A DNA stretch of 64,000 bases from Nocardioides sp. (GCF_030019515.1 NZ_JASEEQ010000007.1:124001-188000), one strand, 5' to 3'; positions 11,321-19,968 are shown, counted from the stretch's first letter. Numbers and translations: made by a program. Notes: generated from the sequence alone by a model not told the origin.

Positions 11321-11962
11321 TCAGTCGACGCGGGCCGGGCCGGTGAAGGTGCGGGTCACCCAGTGGGCGAGCGCGAACGTGGCGGCGCTGATCAGCGGGA
11401 TGACGACGACCATCGGGCGGTCCATCAGCGAGTCGACCAGGAACACCAGGGCGAGCACCGAGGTGAGCCCGACGGCGAGGAAGCTGGTGCTGCCGGGCTC
11501 GGGAACCCGCGCCAGCCGCAGCAGCAGCGCGCCGACGACCACCATCACCACGAGGATCGCGATCAGCAGCCCGTAGCCCGCGTTGCCGCACGAGGACGTG
11601 CCCTGGACGCTCTCGCACAGCCGCAGCGACGCCCAGGTCAGCCCGACGATGCCGAGCCCGACCACGACTCCGGTGAGCAGCACGACCGGCATCCCACCGG
11701 GGCCGCGGACCCGCCGCTGCCGCGGGGCACGCGGCTCGGGCACCGGCTCGGGCTCCACGTCCGGCCCTCGCTCCGGCTCGTCCGCGACGGGCGGGCGGGA
11801 CTCCTCGATCAGCGGCTGCGTCTGGTCCGGCTCGGGCCGCGGCTCAGGCGCCGCCGGGTCGGGAGTCCGCCCCGCACGCCGGCGACGGCGCCAGCCCAGG
11901 CCGGGCAGCTCCAGCGACGGCTGGACCTTGCCGGCATCCTGCTCGGGCTCCCGATCGGCCAT
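11321..11962 (-). CDS. Hypothetical four-TM protein with Pro/Glu-rich N-terminus
   Basis: Unrecognised membrane protein of 213 aa. Residues 1-~90 are soluble, with a basic patch (GWRRRRRAG) followed by a Pro/Glu-rich stretch (EPRPEPDQTQ to EPVPEPRAPRQRR), and then four hydrophobic helices: VVLLTGVVVGLGIVGLTWASL, YGLLIAILVVMVVVGALLL, FLAVGLTSVLALVFLVDSL and VVVIPLISAATFALAHWV. Two Cys (LCESVQGTSSC) flank the first extracellular loop. The start at 11962 is chosen because the frame upstream runs into tRNA-Pro. No operon partner; it converges on asd. The topology suggests a cytoplasmic disordered tail, but nothing indicates a function. Confidence 0.7.
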   Translation of the reverse strand: MADREPEQDAGKVQPSLELPGLGWRRRRRAGRTPDPAAPEPRPEPDQTQPLIEESRPPVADEPERGPDVEPEPVPEPRAPRQRRVRGPGGMPVVLLTGVVVGLGIVGLTWASLRLCESVQGTSSCGNAGYGLLIAILVVMVVVGALLLRLARVPEPGSTSFLAVGLTSVLALVFLVDSLMDRPMVVVIPLISAATFALAHWVTRTFTGPARVD

Positions 11963-12016
11963 GACGGGCAGTGTGCCACGACCGGGCCGGGACCGGACGG
12001 GTCCGAAGATGCAGCA

Positions 12017-12045
12017 GGCCCGGATCCGCACAGCGGATCCGGGCC
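12017..12045 (-). terminator. Terminator of tRNA-Pro
   Basis: Perfect 13-bp stem (ggcccggatccgc and complement) with an ACA loop, starting ten bases past the 3' end of the minus-strand tRNA-Pro. Confidence 0.7.
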
Positions 12046-12054
12046 GGCACACGG

Positions 12055-12128
12055 TCGGGCTGACAGGATTTGAACCTGCGGCCTCCTCGTCCCGAACGAG
12101 GCGCGCTACCAAGCTGCGCCACAGCCCG
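12055..12128 (-). tRNA. tRNA-Pro (anticodon CGG)
   Basis: Standard 74-nt cloverleaf. Acceptor CGGGCTG pairs with CAGCCCG followed by discriminator A. Anticodon stem CCTCG/CGAGG encloses the loop TTCGGGA, giving anticodon CGG for CCG codons, and the T-arm reads CAGGTTCAAATCCTG. CCA is not encoded. Perfect acceptor, anticodon and T stems. Confidence 0.95.
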
Positions 12129-12230
12129 ATCGCGGATCCGGACGGCGTCCGGGCCACGAGCAGGGGCAACCATACCCGAGCGTGACGGGCGCCTCGAAAT
12201 CGGCCTCCACCGGTGGACGCCGACGGGCCG

Positions 12231-13178
12231 TCAGTCGCGGGCGACCAGGGTGAGCAGCGTGGCCTCGGGCCGGCAGGCGACCCGGATCCGGGCGTACGGG
12301 CTGGTGCCGAGCCCGGCCGAGACGTGCAGCCACGCCGAGCCGGGATCGCCGGGAGCGGACGAGGCCGGGTGGCGGTGCAGGCCCTTGACCCGCTCGGGCT
12401 CGAGGTCGCAGTTGGTGGTCAGCGCACCGACACCGGGCACGCAGACCTGGCCGCCGTGGGTGTGCCCCGCGAGGATCGCGTCGTACCCGTCAGCGGCGAA
12501 CCGGTCCAGGACGCGCAGGTACGGCGCGTGCGCGACGCCCAGGCGCAGGTCGGCATCCGGGTCGGCCGGACCGGCGACCAGGTCGAGGCGGTCGTAGCCC
12601 AGGTGCGGGTCGTCGACGCCGGCGAACGCGATCCGCAGCCCGCGGACCTCGACGGTGGTGCGCGTGTTCGTGAGGTCCACCCAGCCGCGGGCGGTCAGCT
12701 GCTGCCCCAGGTCGCGCCACGGCAGCTGGGCACTGTCGGTGTGCCGGGTGCCGTCGTCGGGCAGCAGGTAGCGCAGCGGGTTGCGCAGCGTCGGCGAGAA
12801 GTAGTCGTTGGAGCCGAACACGAACACCCCCGGCGCGGACACCAGCGGTCCGAGCGCGTCGAGCACGACCGGCACCGACCCGCGGTGGGACAGGTTGTCC
12901 CCGGTGTTCACGACCAGGTCCGGGTCCAGGCCGGCCAGCTGCCGCAGCCACTGCTGCTTCCGGGTCTGGCCGGGTGTCATGTGGATGTCGCTCAGGTGCA
13001 GGACCCGCAGGTCCCGGCTGCCCGCGGGCAGCAGGGGCACCGTGACCCGGCGCAGTGTGTAGGCGCGGGCCTCGGCGAGCGCGTACGCCGTGAGCGCCGC
13101 TGCGCCCACTACCCCGGCCACCGCCCCGGTGGCGGTCGTGCGCAGGGCGACGCGACGTACGGCGGGCAGGGAGCTCAC
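12231..13178 (-). CDS. Membrane-anchored metallophosphoesterase
   Basis: Calcineurin-like phosphoesterase of 315 aa (YkuE/YaeI-like). An N-terminal hydrophobic segment (AVAGVVGAAALTAYALAE) suggests a membrane anchor, and the catalytic domain follows with LHLSDIHMTP, VNTGDN, GSNDYF (in place of the usual GNHD) and GHTHGGQV, the dinuclear metal ligands. The family hydrolyses phosphodiesters; some members act on UDP-diacylglucosamine or lipids, so the substrate here is open. The start is uncertain: the GTG at 13178 gives MSSLPAVRR, while a TTG at 13196 adds six residues; neither has a clear ribosome-binding site. In actinobacteria this gene often lies near the PBP/WhiB pair, as here. Confidence 0.85.
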   Translation of the reverse strand: MSSLPAVRRVALRTTATGAVAGVVGAAALTAYALAEARAYTLRRVTVPLLPAGSRDLRVLHLSDIHMTPGQTRKQQWLRQLAGLDPDLVVNTGDNLSHRGSVPVVLDALGPLVSAPGVFVFGSNDYFSPTLRNPLRYLLPDDGTRHTDSAQLPWRDLGQQLTARGWVDLTNTRTTVEVRGLRIAFAGVDDPHLGYDRLDLVAGPADPDADLRLGVAHAPYLRVLDRFAADGYDAILAGHTHGGQVCVPGVGALTTNCDLEPERVKGLHRHPASSAPGDPGSAWLHVSAGLGTSPYARIRVACRPEATLLTLVARD

Positions 13179-13284
13179 GGCGCAAGGCTGCCACAATGAC
13201 GATCATGAGCGAGTGGAGCAAGCGTCTCGTCCCACACAGCGCGACCTGTGCCTCGTGCGCGCACGAAGCGTCGGGAGTGCGCGC

Positions 13285-13749
13285 ATGAGTGCGCTCAAGG
13301 ACCGCCTGCGCGCCGACCTCACCGCCTCGATGAAGGCCCGCGACGAGGTGCGGTCCTCGACCCTGCGGATGGTGCTGACCGCGATCACCAACGCGGAGGT
13401 GGCCGGCAAGGAGCACCGCGAGCTCTCCGACGACGACATCATCGGCGTGCTGTCCACCGAGGCGAAGAAGCGGCGCGAGGCCGCGACCGCGTTCGGCGAG
13501 GGCGGCCGTGCCGAGATGGCGGCGAAGGAGACCGCCGAGGCGGCCGTGATCGCCGACTACCTGCCGGCCCAGCTCGACGAGCAGGAGATCGCCGACCTGG
13601 TGACGTCCGCGATCGCCCAGACCGGCGCGGCCGCCGAGGGCATGCGCGCGATGGGCAAGGTCATGGGCATGATCCAGCCTCAGGTCAAGGGCCGGGCCGA
13701 CGGCGGTGCCGTCGCCGCGGAGGTACGCCGCCAGCTCGGCGCCTCCTGA
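13285..13749 (+). CDS. GatB/YqeY domain protein
   Basis: YqeY family, 154 aa, related to the tail domain of the amidotransferase GatB. A helical N-terminal half (LKDRLRADLTASMKARDEVRSSTLRMVLTAI) and the C-terminal tRNA-interacting fold (MGKVMGMIQPQVKGRADGGAVAAEVRRQL) are intact. The ATG at 13285 has GGGAG nearby upstream and gives the usual family start MSALKDRL. It is transcribed divergently from the phosphoesterase gene and converges on the PBP gene with an 18-bp gap. Exact role unknown; possibly tRNA-dependent amidation or a tRNA-binding accessory. Confidence 0.9.
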   Translation: MSALKDRLRADLTASMKARDEVRSSTLRMVLTAITNAEVAGKEHRELSDDDIIGVLSTEAKKRREAATAFGEGGRAEMAAKETAEAAVIADYLPAQLDEQEIADLVTSAIAQTGAAAEGMRAMGKVMGMIQPQVKGRADGGAVAAEVRRQLGAS

Positions 13750-13767
13750 CGCCGGGCTCGGCCCCGC

Positions 13768-16197
13768 TCAGCGGCCGTGCCCGTTGCCGTTGCCGCCACC
13801 GTGCCCGTTGCCGCCACCGCCGCCGCCACCGCCGCCGCCGCCGTTGCCGCCGCCACCGCCACCGCCACCGCCAGCGCCGGGAGGCGGAGGCGGCGGGACG
13901 CCGGTGGACTCGTAGACGATGACCACCGAGCCCTCGGGGGCGGACGAGCCACCGGCGGGTGAGGTGTAGGCGACCGTCCCGGCCGGGTTGGCCGACGCGG
14001 CCGTACCGCCCTCGATCGCGTTGAAGCCCGCCGCCTCGAGGGTGCTGACGGCCTGGTCGACCGACATGCCCGAGGTGGTCGGGACCGTGGTCATGACGCC
14101 CTCGACCTGGGTCGCGGACGGCGCCACGAAGTCCTCGTAGTCGAGCTTGTCGTCGACGACGTGCATGGCCTGGGCCCACATCGGGCCGGCGAAGCCGGAG
14201 CCGGAGACCGAGGAGATGTAGTTGCCACCGATCACCTGGCCGGCCAGCGCCATCGGCCGCTGGCCCTGCTTGGTCGCACCGGCGATCATCGCGGCGGTCG
14301 CGATCTGCGGGGTGTAGCCCACGAACCACACGGACTTCCCGTCCTGGGTGGTGCCGGTCTTGCCGGCCGAGGGCACGCTCAGGCCGGTGCCGCCGAAGTC
14401 GTAGCCGAAGCCGCCGGGCTCCTGGACGCCGCGCAGCACGTCGTTGACGGCGTCGGCCGTCGCCTGGGGGAGCGCCTGGGTGCAGTGGGAGGGGTACTCC
14501 TGGATCACGTTGCCGTTCGAGTCCTCGATCGCGGTCACCGGTCGCGAGTCGCAGTGCACGCCCCGGCCGCCGAACGTGGCGTAGGCCTCGGCCATCTCCA
14601 GCGGGCTGGCGTTCGCGATGCCGAGCGTGAACGTCGGCACCCGCTCGGCGCCGTACCCGTGGGCGTCGCCCTTGGGGTCGGTGAGATCGACGCCGAGCGC
14701 CTTGGCGATCTTGAACGGCTCGCACACGCCGGTGACCCGCTCGAGCATGGCGTAGAACGTGTTCACCGACTCGCGGGTACCGCGGTAGATGTCCATCGTC
14801 CCCGACGAGGTGGAGCTGGAGACGTCCCACTCGCCGACGAAGCCGGGCTGGCCCTCGCAGTTGGCGAAGTCGGCCTGTGGCAGGACCATCGACGGCGGCG
14901 CGTTGAACGTCGTGCTCAGCGGGATGTGCTGGTTGACCGCGGCGGCGAGCACGAACGGCTTGAACGTCGAGCCGGCCTGGAAGCCCGCGGAGTCGCCGTA
15001 CTTGGTCGGCACCGTGTAGTTGAGGAAGGTCTCGCCGGCCGCCTCGCTGCGGCCCATCGGGCGCGACTGCGCCAGCGCCTTGACGTCGCCGGTCCCGGGC
15101 TCGACCATCGCCAGCGCCCCGACGGCCTGGTCGCCCTTGTCGACGTGGTCCCGCACGGCGGTGTCCGCGGCCTGCTGGTCCCGCATGTCGACCGTGGTCC
15201 GGATCGTCAGACCGCCGGTCTTGAGCAGCTGCTTGCGCTCGGCGACCGTCTTCCCGAGCTCGGGGTCGTGGAGCAGCCAGTTGGTCGCGTAGTCGCAGAA
15301 GAAGGGCGCGCGCGAGTAGAGGCAGCCGTTCTTGGCCGGGACGACGTGCAGGCCGAGCTTCTGGTCCTTGGTGCGGTCGGCCTTCTGCCGGCTGATCACG
15401 TTGAGCTCGGCCATCCGGTCCAGGACCACGTTGCGTCGCTCGAGCGCTCGGTCGGGGGAGTTGGTCGGGTCGTAGCCGGTGGGGTTCTTCACCAGGCCGG
15501 CCAGCATCGCGGACTGGCGCAGGTCGAGGTTCCGGGCGTTGACGTTGAAGTAGTGCCGCGCGGCGGACTGGATGCCGTAGGTGCCGTCGCCGAAGTAGGC
15601 GATGTTGAGGTAGCGCTCGAGGATCCAGTCCTTGGAGTACTTCTGCTCGAACGCGATCGCGTAGCGCAGCTCGCGGAGCTTGCGCGCGTAGGTGTCGTCG
15701 GTGGCCTCCTTGCGCTCCGCCTCGGTCTTGGCCTGGGTCAGCAGCGTCATCTTCACCATCTGCTGGGTGATCGACGAGCCACCCTGCACGACGCCGTTGC
15801 TGGCCTGGTTGGTGATCAGCGCTCGAAGGGTGCCCCTGAGGTCGAGGGCGCCGTGCTCGTAGAAGCGGTAGTCCTCGATCGCGACGATCGCCTTGACCAT
15901 CGTCCGCGAGATCTGGTCGAGCGAGACGTTGACCCGGTTCTCGTCGTACAGCGTGGCGATCACGTCACCGTCGGCGTCGACCAGCCGGGTCTTCTGCGGC
16001 AGCGGGTCGGTCTGCAGCTCGGCGGGGAGGTTGTCCATCGCCTCGGAGACCTGCCGAGCGCCGACCCCCAGCACCCCCGCGAACGGGATGGCGAGACCGG
16101 CGACCACGACGCCCATCACCGCGGCGACGGCCAGCATCACGGCTACGTGGGAGGCGACCCGGGAGGCTGGCAGGCGTTCGTCGCGCGGCACAGGCAT
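13768..16197 (-). CDS. Class A penicillin-binding protein with PASTA domain (PonA2-like)
   Basis: Bifunctional peptidoglycan synthase of 809 aa at the cell membrane. It has a short cytoplasmic tail, one TM helix (VAVMLAVAAVMGVVVAGLAIPF), a GT51 glycosyltransferase (AIEDYRFYEHGALDLRGTLRA, GGSSITQQMVKM), and a transpeptidase with STFK near residue 411, SVN and KTGTTQ near 612. A PASTA domain (~695-765) follows, then a long Gly-rich tail after six prolines. The ATG at 16197 is fixed by a TACCCT -10 box 7 nt upstream (leaderless). It diverges from the whiB gene exactly as ponA2 and whiB4 do in mycobacteria, which suggests a link between cell-wall synthesis and redox signalling. Confidence 0.94.
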   Translation of the reverse strand: MPVPRDERLPASRVASHVAVMLAVAAVMGVVVAGLAIPFAGVLGVGARQVSEAMDNLPAELQTDPLPQKTRLVDADGDVIATLYDENRVNVSLDQISRTMVKAIVAIEDYRFYEHGALDLRGTLRALITNQASNGVVQGGSSITQQMVKMTLLTQAKTEAERKEATDDTYARKLRELRYAIAFEQKYSKDWILERYLNIAYFGDGTYGIQSAARHYFNVNARNLDLRQSAMLAGLVKNPTGYDPTNSPDRALERRNVVLDRMAELNVISRQKADRTKDQKLGLHVVPAKNGCLYSRAPFFCDYATNWLLHDPELGKTVAERKQLLKTGGLTIRTTVDMRDQQAADTAVRDHVDKGDQAVGALAMVEPGTGDVKALAQSRPMGRSEAAGETFLNYTVPTKYGDSAGFQAGSTFKPFVLAAAVNQHIPLSTTFNAPPSMVLPQADFANCEGQPGFVGEWDVSSSTSSGTMDIYRGTRESVNTFYAMLERVTGVCEPFKIAKALGVDLTDPKGDAHGYGAERVPTFTLGIANASPLEMAEAYATFGGRGVHCDSRPVTAIEDSNGNVIQEYPSHCTQALPQATADAVNDVLRGVQEPGGFGYDFGGTGLSVPSAGKTGTTQDGKSVWFVGYTPQIATAAMIAGATKQGQRPMALAGQVIGGNYISSVSGSGFAGPMWAQAMHVVDDKLDYEDFVAPSATQVEGVMTTVPTTSGMSVDQAVSTLEAAGFNAIEGGTAASANPAGTVAYTSPAGGSSAPEGSVVIVYESTGVPPPPPPGAGGGGGGGGGNGGGGGGGGGGGNGHGGGNGNGHGR
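13772..13890. repeat. Low-complexity Gly-coding tract at the PBP 3' end
   Basis: Imperfect CCGCCAC/CCGCCGC triplet-based repetition encodes about 35 nearly uninterrupted Gly residues with a few Asn and His (GGGNGHGGGNGNGHGR at the very end). The tract stays in frame and is prone to slippage. Confidence 0.75.
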
Positions 16198-16204
16198 GCC
16201 GACC

Positions 16205-16210
16205 AGGGTA
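16205..16210 (-). promoter_or_regulatory. -10 element of the PBP gene, leaderless
   Basis: On the minus strand TACCCT is followed by seven bases and then the ATG; no Shine-Dalgarno is present. Confidence 0.5.
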
Positions 16211-16394
16211 CGTGAGCAGACGAACCCCAACCCATTCGTAGCACAAGGTGACTAGTCAGTTTGGACTATGCGGATTGGGTCGGATGTGTCTGCCCCCCGC
16301 CTGAAATGTTCCTTAACTTCTTTACCGAGGGGATTCATCCCGGGTAGACGTCATGGGGACGCCGCCTATCTCGGACTGATGTGGGGACATCATC

Positions 16395-16706
16395 ATGTGG
16401 GTTGAGGATTGGGCGTCCATGGCCGCGTGCCGTGAAGCGCAGCCGGACCGGCTGTTCGTGCGTGGGGCGGAGCAGAACAAGGCGAAGCAGTTGTGCGCCG
16501 GCTGCCCTGTGCGCACCGAGTGCCTCGCCGAGGCGCTCGACAACCAGATCGAGTGGGGCGTCTGGGGGGGCATGACCGAGCGTGAGCGACGGGCGCTCCT
16601 GCGGCGCCGTCCGAACGCCTCGTGGCGTGCGGTGCTCGAGGCGGCCCGTGACCAGGGCGCACCGGCCGCCGGCATCCAGCCGGTCGCCAAGCCCGTCGGC
16701 GTCTAG
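16395..16706 (+). CDS. WhiB-family regulator (WhiB4/WblA-like)
   Basis: Small iron-sulfur transcription factor of 103 aa. Four Cys at 12, 34, 37 and 43 (MAACRE and LCAGCPVRTEC) hold a [4Fe-4S] cluster, followed by the family turn GVWGG and the basic DNA-contact tail ERERRALLRRRPNASWR. Its position between a divergent class A PBP and convergent ArsA-like ATPases matches mycobacterial whiB4 and Streptomyces wblA, regulators of redox response and of development, respectively. The ATG is preceded by TGGGGACA. The upstream 200 bp is shared with the PBP promoter. The orthology call rests on synteny and motif, not on a phylogeny. Confidence 0.9.
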   Translation: MWVEDWASMAACREAQPDRLFVRGAEQNKAKQLCAGCPVRTECLAEALDNQIEWGVWGGMTERERRALLRRRPNASWRAVLEAARDQGAPAAGIQPVAKPVGV

Positions 16707-16733
16707 CAGGGACGCGCCAGCGGACCTGCTGGT

Positions 16734-16796
16734 GGTGGTCGAGCGAGCCGCGCGACCGAGCGTGCGAGGTCGCGACCGGCGTGTCGAGACCCAGTC
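16734..16796 (-). repeat. Dispersed intergenic repeat, copy 1
   Basis: Read on the minus strand it begins GACTGGGTCTCGACACGCCG and ends CTCGCTCGACCACC, with GGTCGCG units inside. It fills the gap between the convergent whiB and ArsA-like genes. Two more copies lie at 29826-29884 and 50661-50722, each also between convergent genes. Probably a REP-like element that may work as a terminator. Confidence 0.65.
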
Positions 16797-16798
16797 GC

Positions 16799-18010
16799 TC
16801 AGCTGACTCCTGAGCCACCGGCGAGCAGGTCGCCCACCTGGCGCAGCCCGTCGAGGTCGTGGACGTCGCCGGCGAGCGCCGGCACCACCGCCGTGGGCAC
16901 CTGCGGGTGCGCGGCGGCGAACCGCTCGCGCAGCAGCACCTCGCGCTCGACGATCCGGGTCTGGTCGGCGTGCAGGCACAGCAGCCCGGCGGTCAATGAG
17001 CCCGGGTCCTGCTTGCGCAGCCGCTCCGAGGCGGCCATCGCCTCGTCGGCCGAGAGCGAGCCCGGCGGCACCGGGGTCGCCCGGTTGACGATCAGCCCCG
17101 CCAGCGGCATGTCGTCCTCGCTGAGCCGCTCGACGAAGTACGCCGCCTCGCGCAGCGCGTCCGGCTCCGGCGCGGCCACCACGAGGAACGCCGTGCCGTC
17201 GGCCTGGAGCAGCCGGAACGTCTGCTGCGCCCGGACCCGGAACCCCCCGAAGAGGGTGTCGAACGCGGCGACGAAGGTCTGCATGTCGCGCAGCACCTGT
17301 GCGCCCAGGATCCGGTTGAGCGCGTTGGTGATCAGCCCGAGCCCGGCGGTCATCATCCGCGCCGGTCCCCGTGCCGGGGTCAGCAGCAGCCGGATGAAGC
17401 GCCCGTCGAGGAAGCTCGAGAGCCGCTCCGGCGCGTCGAGGAAGTCGAGCGCCGACCGAGAGGGCGGGGTGTCGACGACGATGAGGTCGTAGCTACCGTC
17501 GCGTCGGGCGTCGGCGTGGATCTGCCCGAGCTTCTCCATCGCCATGTACTCCTGGGTGCCGGCGAACGAGCTCGACAGAGCGATGTAGAAGGGGTTGTCC
17601 AGGATCTGGCGGGCCTTGTCCGGGTTGGCCTGGCTCTCGACCACCTCGTCGAAGGTGCGCTTCATGTCCAGCATCATCGCGTCGAGGCTGCCGCCCTTGC
17701 GGTTGCCCTTGGCGTTGGTGCGTAGGCCGCTGACCGGCCGGGGCGTGTTGTCGAGCTGCTCGATGCCCATCGACTGGGCCAGCCGCCGGGCCGGATCGAT
17801 GGTCAGGACGACGACCCGGCGGCCGCGTTCGGCCGCGCGCAGCGCCAGCGCCGCCGACGCGGTCGTCTTGCCGACGCCGCCCGAGCCGCAGCACACGATG
17901 ATGCCGGTGCCGTGGTCGTCCAGGAGCGCGTCGACGTCGAGGGCGGGTGCCGGGCTCGGAGCCGTGGCCAGCGGGCCCACCCGGGTGCGGGTCTTGCGCG
18001 CGGTGCTCAT
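16799..18010 (-). CDS. ArsA/GET3-like ATPase, second of pair
   Basis: Soluble P-loop ATPase of the ArsA/anion-transporting family, 403 aa. The deviant Walker A is CGSGGVGKTT (residues 41-50), with switch IDPARRLAQSMG, and Walker B is LIVVDTPPSRSALDFLDAP. Long helices with MMTAGLGLITNALNRILG may form a client-binding groove. The ATG overlaps the stop of the upstream paralogue as ATGA, so the two are made together and may act as a heterodimer. Mycobacterial homologues sit beside whiB4. No arsenical-pump membrane partner (ArsB) is nearby, so arsenite transport is unlikely; a GET3-like protein-targeting or redox-chaperone role is possible. Confidence 0.88.
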   Translation of the reverse strand: MSTARKTRTRVGPLATAPSPAPALDVDALLDDHGTGIIVCCGSGGVGKTTASAALALRAAERGRRVVVLTIDPARRLAQSMGIEQLDNTPRPVSGLRTNAKGNRKGGSLDAMMLDMKRTFDEVVESQANPDKARQILDNPFYIALSSSFAGTQEYMAMEKLGQIHADARRDGSYDLIVVDTPPSRSALDFLDAPERLSSFLDGRFIRLLLTPARGPARMMTAGLGLITNALNRILGAQVLRDMQTFVAAFDTLFGGFRVRAQQTFRLLQADGTAFLVVAAPEPDALREAAYFVERLSEDDMPLAGLIVNRATPVPPGSLSADEAMAASERLRKQDPGSLTAGLLCLHADQTRIVEREVLLRERFAAAHPQVPTAVVPALAGDVHDLDGLRQVGDLLAGGSGVS

Positions 18011-19023
18011 GCCAGCCCCTGGTTCTTCAGGTCGGCGGCCAGCTCGTACAGGCCGCCGAGGTCGACGCCCCCGGTCAGGCGCGGCAGCTCGAACGTCGGC
18101 AGTCCGAACGAGTCGACCACCGCGCGCTGCGCGTCCTCCAGCTCCCGCCGCTCGGCGTGGTCGCGGACCTCGGCGACCAGGCCGGCCACCAGCGAGGCCC
18201 CGCCGGCCACGCCGGAGCGGTCCAGGTCGGCCTCGACCCGCGCGGTGTCGAGGCGGCCGGCGACGGCGGCCTCGAGGTCGGCGGCGGTGATGTCCCGGGG
18301 CCGCACCTGGTTGACGATCACGCCGCCGACCGGGATCCGGGCCCCGCGCAGCTCGGCGATCCCGTCGGCCGTCTCCTGCACGGGCATCTCCTCCAGGACC
18401 GTGACCAGGTGGACCAGCGTCCGCGGCGAGCGGAACAGCGTCATCACGGTGTCCGCCTGGCCCTTGATCGGCCCGACCTTCGCCAGCCCGGCCAGTTCCT
18501 CGTTCACGTTGAGGAACCGGGTGATCCGCCCGGTCGGCGGGGCGTCCAGCACGACGGCGTCGTACCGGGTCGCGTTGCGGTTGCGGCTGTTGCGCTGCAC
18601 GGCCTCGAAGACCTTCCCGGTGAGCAGCACGTCGCGGACGCCCGGGGCGATCGTGGTCGCGAACTCGATGACGCCGAAGCGGTCCAGCGCGCGACCTGCG
18701 CGGCCGAGCTTGTAGTACATGGCGAGGTACTCCAGCAGCGCGGACTCCGGGTCGATGTGCAGCGCGTGCACGACGCCGGGCGCGCGACCGTCGTGGTGCA
18801 GCCCGGTCGCGATCCGGCGCTCCTCGTAGGGCAGCGGGTCGACGTCGAACATCCGGGCGATCCCCTGCCGGCCCTCGACCTCGCACAGCAGCACCTGCTG
18901 GCCCTGGGAGGCCAGGCCGAGCGCGAGCGCCGCGGCCACCGTGGACTTGCCGGTGCCGCCCTTGCCGGTCACCACGTGCAGGCGCACGCGCGACCAGTCG
19001 GGCGTGTTCGTGGACGAGGCCAT
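18007..19023 (-). CDS. ArsA/GET3-like ATPase, first of pair
   Basis: Paralogue of the following ATPase, 338 aa. Walker A is VVTGKGGTGKST (residues 17-28), switch CEVEGRQGIARMFDVDPL and Walker B VVLDAPPTGRITRFLNV; a conserved stretch VNQVRPRDI follows the ATPase core. It carries the canonical signature Lys (GKGG) that the partner lacks, a sign of division of labour within a heterodimer. The ATG at 19023 has a TAGGCT -10 box 7 nt upstream, so it is the leaderless first gene of a two-gene operon. The palindromic element at 19040-19109 begins just upstream of this promoter. Confidence 0.88.
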   Translation of the reverse strand: MASSTNTPDWSRVRLHVVTGKGGTGKSTVAAALALGLASQGQQVLLCEVEGRQGIARMFDVDPLPYEERRIATGLHHDGRAPGVVHALHIDPESALLEYLAMYYKLGRAGRALDRFGVIEFATTIAPGVRDVLLTGKVFEAVQRNSRNRNATRYDAVVLDAPPTGRITRFLNVNEELAGLAKVGPIKGQADTVMTLFRSPRTLVHLVTVLEEMPVQETADGIAELRGARIPVGGVIVNQVRPRDITAADLEAAVAGRLDTARVEADLDRSGVAGGASLVAGLVAEVRDHAERRELEDAQRAVVDSFGLPTFELPRLTGGVDLGGLYELAADLKNQGLA

Positions 19024-19030
19024 GGGGCTG

Positions 19031-19036
19031 AGCCTA
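19031..19036 (-). promoter_or_regulatory. -10 element of the ArsA-like operon, leaderless
   Basis: TAGGCT on the minus strand with a 7-nt spacer to the ATG. The 70-bp palindromic element starts four bases further upstream and so covers the -35 region. Confidence 0.45.
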
Positions 19037-19039
19037 GGG

Positions 19040-19109
19040 CGTGGCCCTGAATTCTCGGCCGTCGCGAGCGGCGCGCAGCAGGGCAGGCCACCTGGGATCG
19101 AGAGCCACG
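19040..19109. repeat. 70-bp palindromic element, copy A
   Basis: Ends CGTGGCCCTG and GAGAGCCACG, a slightly decayed terminal inverted repeat. The inside shares ATTCTCGGCCGTCGCGAGC and GGCGCGCAGCAGG with the reverse complement of copy B at 22059-22128; both copies are exactly 70 bp. It lies between the divergent ArsA-like operon and scoA. Likely a REP/MITE-type element. Confidence 0.75.
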
Positions 19110-19185
19110 CCCTGAGTGGCGTGGGGCGGGCCCTAGGATCGACGAGACCCGGGTCACAGCAGGTGCCGGGGGAGGAGGAGTTGGC

Positions 19186-19968
19186 GTGGACAAGGTGGTG
19201 GCGTCAGCGGCAGCGGCGGTGGCGGACATCTCGGACGGGTCGACGTTGTCGGTCGGTGGGTTCGGGCTGTGTGGGATCCCGTCGGTGCTGGTCCGGGCGG
19301 TTCTCGACGGTGGCACGCGGGATCTGGAGGTGGTCTCGAACAATGCCGGCGTGGACGGGTGGGGTCTGGGCCTGCTGCTCGGCGCCGGTCGGCTGCGGCG
19401 GGTGGTGGCGTCGTACGTCGGGGAGAACAAGGAGTTCGCCCGGCAGTTCCTGGCCGGTGAGCTGGAGGTGGAGCTGACCCCGCAGGGCACGCTCGCGGAG
19501 CGGATGCGTGCGGGTGGCTCGGGGATCCCGGCGTTCTTCACCGCAACCGGGGTGGGCACGCAGGTGGCCGAGGGTGGGCTGCCGTGGCGCTACGACGCGG
19601 CGGGCAATGTCGTGAAGTCCTCGCCGCCCAAGCAGACCCAGGTCTTCGAGACCGCGGAGGGTCCCCGGGAGTTCGTGCTCGAGCACGCGATCGTGGCGGA
19701 CTTCGGACTGGTGCGGGCCTGGAAGGGCGACCGGCACGGCAACCTGGTGTTCCGCGACTCGGCGCGCAACTTCAACCCGTTGGCGGCGATGTGCGGGCGG
19801 GTCACGATCGCCGAGGTCGAGGAGCTGGTCGAGCCGGGCGAGATCGACCCGAACCAGGTGCACACGCCGGGGGTGTTCGTGCAGCGGGTGGTGGCGCTGA
19901 GCCCGGAGCAGGCCGCTGACAAGCGGATCGAGAAGCGGACCGTGCGTCCGCGAGAGGAGCGTGCGTGA
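19186..19968 (+). CDS. scoA: 3-oxoacid CoA-transferase subunit A
   Basis: Alpha subunit (260 aa) of a family I CoA-transferase that moves CoA from succinyl-CoA (or another acyl-CoA) to a 3-oxoacid such as acetoacetate or 3-oxoadipate. The family signature GFGLCGIP is at residues 25-32, with the downstream SVGGF and [11 protein letters not shown] typical of SCOT-type A subunits. The GTG has a strong GGAGGAG ribosome-binding site. Its last bases overlap the B-subunit gene, so the two make an alpha/beta complex. The substrate cannot be set from sequence; SCOT (ketone body) is favoured over PcaIJ because no catechol-pathway genes are nearby. Confidence 0.88.
   Translation: MDKVVASAAAAVADISDGSTLSVGGFGLCGIPSVLVRAVLDGGTRDLEVVSNNAGVDGWGLGLLLGAGRLRRVVASYVGENKEFARQFLAGELEVELTPQGTLAERMRAGGSGIPAFFTATGVGTQVAEGGLPWRYDAAGNVVKSSPPKQTQVFETAEGPREFVLEHAIVADFGLVRAWKGDRHGNLVFRDSARNFNPLAAMCGRVTIAEVEELVEPGEIDPNQVHTPGVFVQRVVALSPEQAADKRIEKRTVRPREERA

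Noticed and set aside
11963..12169. N-terminal extension of the four-TM protein
   Set aside because: It would run through tRNA-Pro and its terminator.
16799..19023. Arsenic resistance operon
   Set aside because: The two ArsA-like ATPases have no ArsB, ArsC or ArsR neighbours; context matches the conserved whiB4 neighbourhood instead.
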